This document shows positions 57,767 to 64,000 of a DNA stretch of 64,000 bases, piece after piece. The stretch is from assembly GCA_963920665.1 (NCBI GenBank), contig OY987273.1, positions 7,380,501 to 7,444,500 on the forward strand. Direction: 5' to 3'. The notes below the pieces were generated by a model. It worked only from the letters and a program-made list of their open reading frames with translations. It was not told the DNA's origin and made no database searches. The translations under genes were made by a program, and so were the position numbers. Position 1 is the first letter of the stretch, and each line of letters starts with the position of its first letter. This stretch comes from Straminergon stramineum (Eukaryota; Streptophyta; Bryopsida; Hypnales; Calliergonaceae).

Positions 57767-60742
57767 TCAAACATATGAAGCGAGGCTGTGGTTGATGATC
57801 TCAATTTGTGCAGCCAGGATCTTAAGCAAACATTGGCGAGTATCCTTTCAAATTTGAGACTTCCATGCTATCATGAGAGCGTTCGTCTCTTCCCAAACAG
57901 GCGGATCAACTATATCAACCTTCCAATGCAAACCTCTTTCATTGTCCCATCTAGTGTAGAAGTCTTGAACATCTTGACTCCTCAATGTTGGACAAAAGTA
58001 TTGAATGAGAATACAATTCGGTTTCTCAGGGTTACAATTTGGATCAGACAAGGCCCTTGCAATCCAAACTCGTCGTGTATCACCATCTACAGGACGAACT
58101 GCCACGAAATACCCTTCAAAAAGATCATGACCGACCCTAAAGGATGGTTGGGGACGACCCCTCAAAGGCCCAACATATACTTCATCTTCCCCAAATTCTT
58201 CACGATCCTCGCCATCTTCTCCTAATCGATCTACCGCATTCACTTGAATACGAGTAATGGGCCAAAACCCATCCTTCAGAACATCAGAGGCAGTTATTGG
58301 TTCCTACAAAGCATCCCTCACATCACGCCAATACTAAACCAAATACTCGTAACGTCTTCGGCACTCTCCAGTAACATCTGCATTGCAGAAGTTCTCCCAA
58401 TACTTCACAAACCCAGATATGCCTTTCATAACATCCTCCACACCCCTCATTGGCTTCGGAGGAACTAGCAACGGCACTCCACGAGGCCACATACTACGCC
58501 CCTCAGAATCCTCCTTCCACAACTTGATACCTGTACCATCTTCCCCCAACCATTCCACATCAATGCACAACAATTTGTACTTCATGACTGGAGTTCCATT
58601 TGAATTCAAGTAGAATTTCACTTGTTGCAACTTTGTATGTCTAACTAGGATGTCATCACCATCAACAAATGCACTTGCAATGAATCCCTTGAAGTCTGGG
58701 ACCTCCTCAATAAGGTGAGGAATAGTGGGAATGGACTCTACATCCATAAAGGACTTCATGAGAGCTGGGATTGTTGGAAAGTTCTCCTTCAATAACATAC
58801 TCCATCTTCCAAACAATGCATCAATGTCGTCATGCGTGTGACCCACAATCATAAAGTTCATGTAAACTTCTTGGAAGATTTTGTTTGCCACAAGTAGAGA
58901 CCAGAAACAGAATACATATCTATTTTTGTTGTCCCTGGTGGCATTATCCATTTGCACATTAAGAATGGGCGGCAATGATGTCGCCAAAACAAAGATTTTC
59001 GGGACTAGGGGTAGCAATGCTTTGCACATCTTTGCACCTTTGAGGACCTTGCGAAATAAAGGTGTCGATCTTGACCCCACAAACAATTGGTGATAAGAAG
59101 ACTTCGGTGGTTCTTCTAAGTCTCGCAACAACTTTGCCATTGACCCTATAGTATAATTCGAATCGTTGGGGAAGATATCCAAGCCATAATGTGCATAACG
59201 AACATCTCTATGACCATGTGCAATCATGCCGGTAATAGAAACAAGCAACTTCACTAAGCCATCCATCTCTTTGCTTTTGTGAGAAAAGACTAGGGAAGCG
59301 GTCTTGGCATGATCCATCTTGTCATGCATAATTGTAAGGCACTCGTGAGGAGAAGTATGTGACATATAACGGTTTGCATAGTACAACTCCCTATATGCAC
59401 GAGCAATTGCAAGATGCTTGTCCAGCTTGATCGACCATTTTAAAGCGCTTTGAGAGCCAGCTAGAGCACCCTTCCTAAGCTCTTGCAATTTGTCACAAGT
59501 GCTGCACCGAGCAAAATTATCACCTAGCTTCTTGACGTCGTACTCTAAGAACTTAGTAGATCTAATCTTGCTCAAGTTGGAAGTGGAGACCTCCTTGAGT
59601 TCGAAAGCAACATTGGCCTCATTGATTTTCGGAATTTGATCCTTCCATTGAAAGGTAGCCGGGAGAATCATGGATACAACTTTCTCTCTTGACTTCAAAG
59701 TTGTAGTTTTGTGTGGCATGTGATTAGCCTCCTTGTCTAGAATGCATTTCAACGTCACAGCGGCTTGTTCTGTGTGCTTCCTTGGCTTAAGCAATCCCAA
59801 ATTACCATGATCCTTGGCTTCTCGTTGATTCTTCGCATATGTTTGGTAACGGTAGAACGTCGCTTCTAGGACTCCAGCAATCAGCATCTACGCTCACATG
59901 CAAACATTGATCCCTTCTACCGTAACCATCTTCCTCCCACGCAAGTCATGATGAGTCGACTTGTAAACATCTCTCTTCATGTGGGCTCTAAACTTAAAGG
60001 TCGATCTCTGGTACATGCATTCACGGAAGGCACAAATTTTCTCCCTAGGAAATGGTTGCATGCAATTCTTGCTACAGCAGACCTTGCTAAACACTATGTT
60101 GATAGACTCTTGAGTGAGAAGTTCTTTTGCCTTCAAGCCAATCTCGCGAGGAGGGTTCCGGATGATACTTGTATATGGTCGGGCCAACAATGTAGAGGGA
60201 GGGTTCTGTAGACTAGCTTGAATACGATTGAACGTGTCTCGGGCATCATGATCATGTAGACTTGCTCCACGGCAGTGGACCAGTTTCATAGGCCATGCTA
60301 CGAGCTAATACACCTGCTCATAGGGGATGTCTTCTTCAGAATGTGTCTTCGAAATGTAGATCCCTACGTGTGTGTCTCCGAGAGGACCGTTCGCGCCAAG
60401 AACCAAGTCAGAGTTGACACTATGGCAAGTACCTTCACCAACAAGTACGCCTTTGTTGTTGTACAAAGTCACACACTTCATAACCCAGAGATGGCGTGGA
60501 AGACCTTCGCACTCTGGAGCACCAATAATCATGTGTTCCACATCTTGGAATTCGTCATCCAATGAGAAAATTAAGTTGACTAGATTCTCCATGCAGCTCA
60601 CAGTACCTACATATTCTGAGATAGACATAAAGGATAAGAAACAATAGTTAGCAATCGAAGATGAGAAAATCTCAGATTGCACATCAGCTCGACTTGAGTT
60701 GAATTTCATATTCAATACTGATGGAAACACTATGGACACCAT
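57767..60742 (-). pseudogene. DUF7869-like transposon-type gene, best copy
   Basis: One reading frame runs for ~990 codons, broken only by in-frame stops at 60305 (TAG), 59894 (TGA), 59888 (TAG), 58334 (TAG), 58301 (TAG) and 57848 (TGA); there is no frameshift. All are one C-to-T step from CAG or CGA. The N-terminal part includes EHMIIGAPECEG; the middle has Cys clusters (KVCCSKNC, and CSTCDKL further on), HMPHKT, and HECLTIMHDKMDHAKTA; the core has NVQMDNATRDNKNRYVFCFW and VGHTHDDIDALFGRW, the pattern I associate with DUF7869; the C-terminal part has VYVGPLRGRPQPSFRV. An exon start near 60615 (TGTCTATCTCAG) is likely. Conserved Asp/His residues suggest an RNase H-like or other nuclease-type fold, but this is inference. 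The absence of frameshifts suggests recent loss. Confidence 0.7.
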
Positions 60743-61538
60743 TAGAAGAAGTAATCACATAAATCTACCAAGAATGTAATCCTAGATTATGGCCAAAACA
60801 AGCTCTAGTCCAAGTGAAGAAAACATTAAGAAAGCACTGGATACATAGAAACACCTTTGTTCAATCGGAGTTCAAGTGTTGTAATCGAACTTCCTTTTTG
60901 GAAACGAATTATTCCTACCTAGTAGTTTAGCTCGAGCCGAGCTAAATAATCATTGTTATAGTTTTATAATACTTAAACATGTGCTGGTGTTTGACTTCGG
61001 ATTAATTTCCTAACATAATATGGGACTTGAGAATAGAATGACATATCTTATTTTTATACTAAGTCATTCAATCATCTACAAACTTCAGCACATTAGCTCG
61101 TTTCATGCACAAGCAGACATATGTCAGTTCAGCTCTATTCGAGCTAAAGTGCAATCCTTAAAGAATGAATGATTTAGTATTTGAATTTTAAGTATTCAAT
61201 CAAAATCGATAGTCAGGGTTCGAATTTGACAATAGAGTTTACATATAATGTATTATAACTAATTTGTTTTAGAACTAAAACAATTCTAGTACTTCATTCA
61301 ATAATGAACTCTCCACATATGCCATTTCAACTCGAATCAAGCTAAATTGCAGTTGCATATAAAATGAGAGTACTTTAAATTTCAGAGAATTAAGAAGGCA
61401 ATGCATTTCAAATCACATTTTTGTGGGATCAATGTACATTTAGCTCGAGTCGAGCTAATCTACAATGGGGATTCACAAACGTCGTATTGATCTACTAGAA
61501 CATCTTATACGTCAATTCAGCTCGACTCGAGCTAAATT
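60683..61538. repeat. Array of TTTAGCTCGASTCGAGCTAAA palindromes
   Basis: Near-palindromes at about 60683 (degenerate), 60925, 61128, 61325, 61440 and 61516, in the likely intron upstream of the DUF7869-like gene. Compared with the array at 14.1-14.7 kb, both half-sites are changed together (GGTC/GACC to GCTC/GAGC). Confidence 0.75.
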
Positions 61539-61882
61539 ACGATAACGTCCTGCAAACACCACTATTGGTTTTCACCTACACTAGAGCTACAGTAATTCGT
61601 TATTTCTGGAGTTCTAAAGCTTCTTAAGGAGTATCAAATGTTTCTATATTTAGTAAGCTGAAAAATCCGGTGACATAATCGAAACAACCTTCTACATATG
61701 TAGAGCATCATCCTACAATGGACTATGAAAACAGCGCTTCACGAAACTTACAAATTTACAACTACAAGTATTATCAAATAAAGAAGTGAGAAGTAAACAC
61801 CATATACAACTCATTGACAATAAAGGATTGATTGGTAATATAATAAGCCTATAATGAGTGCATCACATTGAAAGAGTCACAT

Positions 61883-62186
61883 TCAAGCAACAAAGAGATT
61901 TGAATAGTTAACCACGAACTCTTCACAACAAAATGCTTTGTCGAAGAGGGCAACAACATACAATGAAACGCTAATCAAACTCCTGAAATACTTCACAAGG
62001 CGTAATAATACAAGTCGAATGAAGAGCGCAAGAAACAGATGGACACCAATGTTGACAAAAATGAGGAATAAGCTCAAAAGAGGTGTTTGCAAATGGGATG
62101 GTGACTTCAAAGAGAGTGTCCCAACTACTTGCGCGGGAACAAAAAAGTGCAAACTCGTCATGCGTTCTCAACCACGCACTTTTCAA
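61883..62186 (-). other. Possible 5' exon of the DUF7869-like gene
   Basis: Two overlapping minus-strand frames of 92 and 71 codons sit beyond the palindrome array, where a first exon would be expected. The sequence is less AT-rich than its surroundings. Neither frame has a recognised motif or an unmistakable donor site, so the choice is open. Confidence 0.25.
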
Positions 62187-62540
62187 TTTTGAAAAAACCA
62201 GAAATCACTTTAGTAAACGACATGGAATGTTGAATTAAGTATTTGGGCCCACGAAAATTACAACCTCATCTAATTTACAGGGTTTCCTATCATAATTACT
62301 TGTTGACTTCTAAAGACTATCGTGGCTACATGCCAATCGCAATGTAAGCTTCACCGACTCTTTCCAATTCAGGTTTAAAGCCCCACGACCAAAAATGACA
62401 ATTTTCGCAACTATAAAGTTTGAACAATATTCGTAGTCTATTGGATATTTCATGCAATTTCCTATTTTAGTGCCAAAAAAGGTATTTGGGTTATTTCAAG
62501 AACAATGGATTTTTGATTGTTGTCTTTGTTCTAATTTTGT

Positions 62541-62752
62541 GTGGTAGGAATGTTTTATTCTTCGCAACCAAAAATACAAAGTCAATCTACACATATAATA
62601 ATGAAACAAGAATGTTCCTTGGATAACACTTTCTCCCAATTTCTATGTGGTAGGAATGTCTTATTTTTTGTAGCACAAAATAGAAAGTGGACCTACACAT
62701 ATAATAATGATAAAGGAATACTCCTTGGATTCTACTTTCTCCCAATTTCTGT
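62541..62752 (+). repeat. 106-bp tandem duplication
   Basis: GTGGTAGGAATGT starts at 62541 and 62647, and GTGGTAGG again at 62753, so the period is exactly 106 bp. Each unit has CTACACATATAATAATGA and CTTTCTCCCAATTTCT. Confidence 0.85.
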
Positions 62753-62756
62753 GTGG

Positions 62757-62788
62757 TAGGTTAGGTTTAGGGTTTAGGGTTTAGGGTC
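62757..62788 (+). repeat. Interstitial telomere-type repeat
   Basis: TAGGTTAGG followed by three TTTAGGG units, starting directly inside the third 106-bp unit. Confidence 0.85.
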
Positions 62789-64000
62789 TACATGAACATA
62801 TTTCAATGTCTGCATCTGAAGAGTATGAAAAGAAAATTTTTCATATTTAGAGCCCCCTACTTGTTTCTTGAATGGTCTAAGCACCATAGACCTTTCTAAG
62901 AAACATGAATGCTACTTGAATCCCCCCAAATTTGGAACTTATGTATCAATTTCTTTCCTAAAAAGAGAATGCGTCAACTACTATATTCTTTCAAATGGTT
63001 CTAAGTATTAAATACAACATGTACTTCCATTAACTTCTTATGAATTCTCACAATGATCTAAATACTTCTTGAACTAATTAGGAAGAACAATTTTTCCTTG
63101 AACAATAAATAGATCTTTTGTAGATGTGTACTTCCATTAAATTATTAAAATTCATGCTACAAGCATGAATGAATTTCTTTGATCTATTCTATGAAGTCAT
63201 TGGTTCATTAAATTAGCTTCTTTGGGGTTCAAAATTTGATGTGAACACCTATATGTTTCAATAGAAATATAAATTTCATCTCTTACAAAATTTAGAAATT
63301 CCTTTTGTGTGCATTATTCTCAAAATAGGAAATCATAGGTTCTCAAATTCCAGTCGTTCTTGTATTAGGACTTTAATCAAATCACAAAAAGCATTAAACT
63401 CATGAGGACAACTATATGACCCCATACAATGTGCTTACTTTCAAATATCGGGGATTCATGAGCACATTAAATTGGGTTTACACTTTATGCTATCTTATTT
63501 TGAATTTTATTACATTGAAAACTTACTTTGATTCCTTTGAATGAATTCCCTGTTTTCAAGTGTCTTCCTTTTATTTGGGATTTGATTTCCTTCATTTACA
63601 ATAGGTTACTGCTGTTACTATGGTTTCATCCATTCATTGCATTTTTTTGGCAATAACAAATTAATTTCTTTTTTGGAGGGAAATGCTTTAAATTTTTTGG
63701 TTTCCTACAAATGACTGAAATGATTGAATGAGATTCACATTATTTCACTACCTTTTTCCAAATTTTTCAACTTCTCTTGCTTGCACTTTCATTTTCATCT
63801 TTATCTCATATCTTTTGAGAATTGAATTTTCCAAAATACAACTAAATAAATTTTTCCTTGTAGTGTATACATTGTACATTAGGAATAGCTATGCAGATTG
63901 AAGCGCAATGTTCCCATGAATTGTGGTGCTTTCACTCTATTGTAAAGAATTAATATTTAATACTTCTTGAAATGAAGAGCACATCACGGTGAGGAAAAAA
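62789..64000. other. AT-rich DNA, nothing recognised
   Basis: No open frame of note, tandem array or terminal repeat; 62.19-62.54 kb is likewise empty. Confidence 0.5.

Noticed and set aside
59894..60289. Separate 131-codon gene upstream of the 517-codon frame
   Set aside because: It is in the same frame and continuous with its neighbours apart from stop codons, so all pieces belong to one pseudogene.

Overview
The window looks like nuclear DNA of a land plant with a large, repeat-dominated genome. The signs are AT-rich composition, several short runs of the Arabidopsis-type telomere unit TTTAGGG, a CACTA-type transposon, spliceosomal introns (GTGAGT...TTTTGTAG) inside decayed transposon genes, and nested old insertions. 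The large pseudogene at 57.8-60.7 kb resembles DUF7869-type proteins that I associate mainly with non-flowering plants, so a bryophyte, lycophyte, fern or gymnosperm is my guess; the species cannot be fixed from sequence alone. I see no intact cellular gene and no rRNA or tRNA gene.

Layout. 0-3.4 kb: partial family A element, a coiled-coil retroelement-like pseudogene, degenerate non-coding DNA. 3.4-13.8 kb: three-level nest, in which a DUF7869-like pseudogene (minus strand) is split by a 3.5-kb family A element, itself split by a 5,001-bp CACTA element with intact inverted termini and a TGA target duplication. 13.8-21.3 kb: an array of GGTC/GACC palindromes, a long stretch with nothing I recognise, a minisatellite and a possible gene fragment. 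21.3-28.8 kb: two more family A elements in opposite orientation. 29-35.3 kb: two decayed transposon-type genes, one with readable introns and two MITE insertions. 36-52 kb: a ~325-bp satellite, two large non-autonomous hAT-like elements (8-bp target duplications) full of palindromic modules, and AT-rich DNA. 53.6-57.1 kb: fifth family A element. 57.8-62.2 kb: the most complete DUF7869-like pseudogene with a palindrome-rich upstream intron. 62.2-64 kb: a 106-bp tandem duplication ending in telomere units.

The most interesting signals are: (1) family A, a 3.2-3.5-kb unit with TG...CA ends and 5-bp target duplications but no visible LTRs and an unrecognised ORF; (2) 20-bp dyad palindromes recurring about five at a time in introns or flanks of two unrelated transposon genes, with both half-sites changed together between copies (GGTC/GACC versus GCTC/GAGC); (3) a ~130-bp hairpin module shared by otherwise different mobile elements; (4) stop codons in the pseudogenes explained by C-to-T decay, some confirmed by sister copies. 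All reading was by eye; family names are from motif recognition, not database search.
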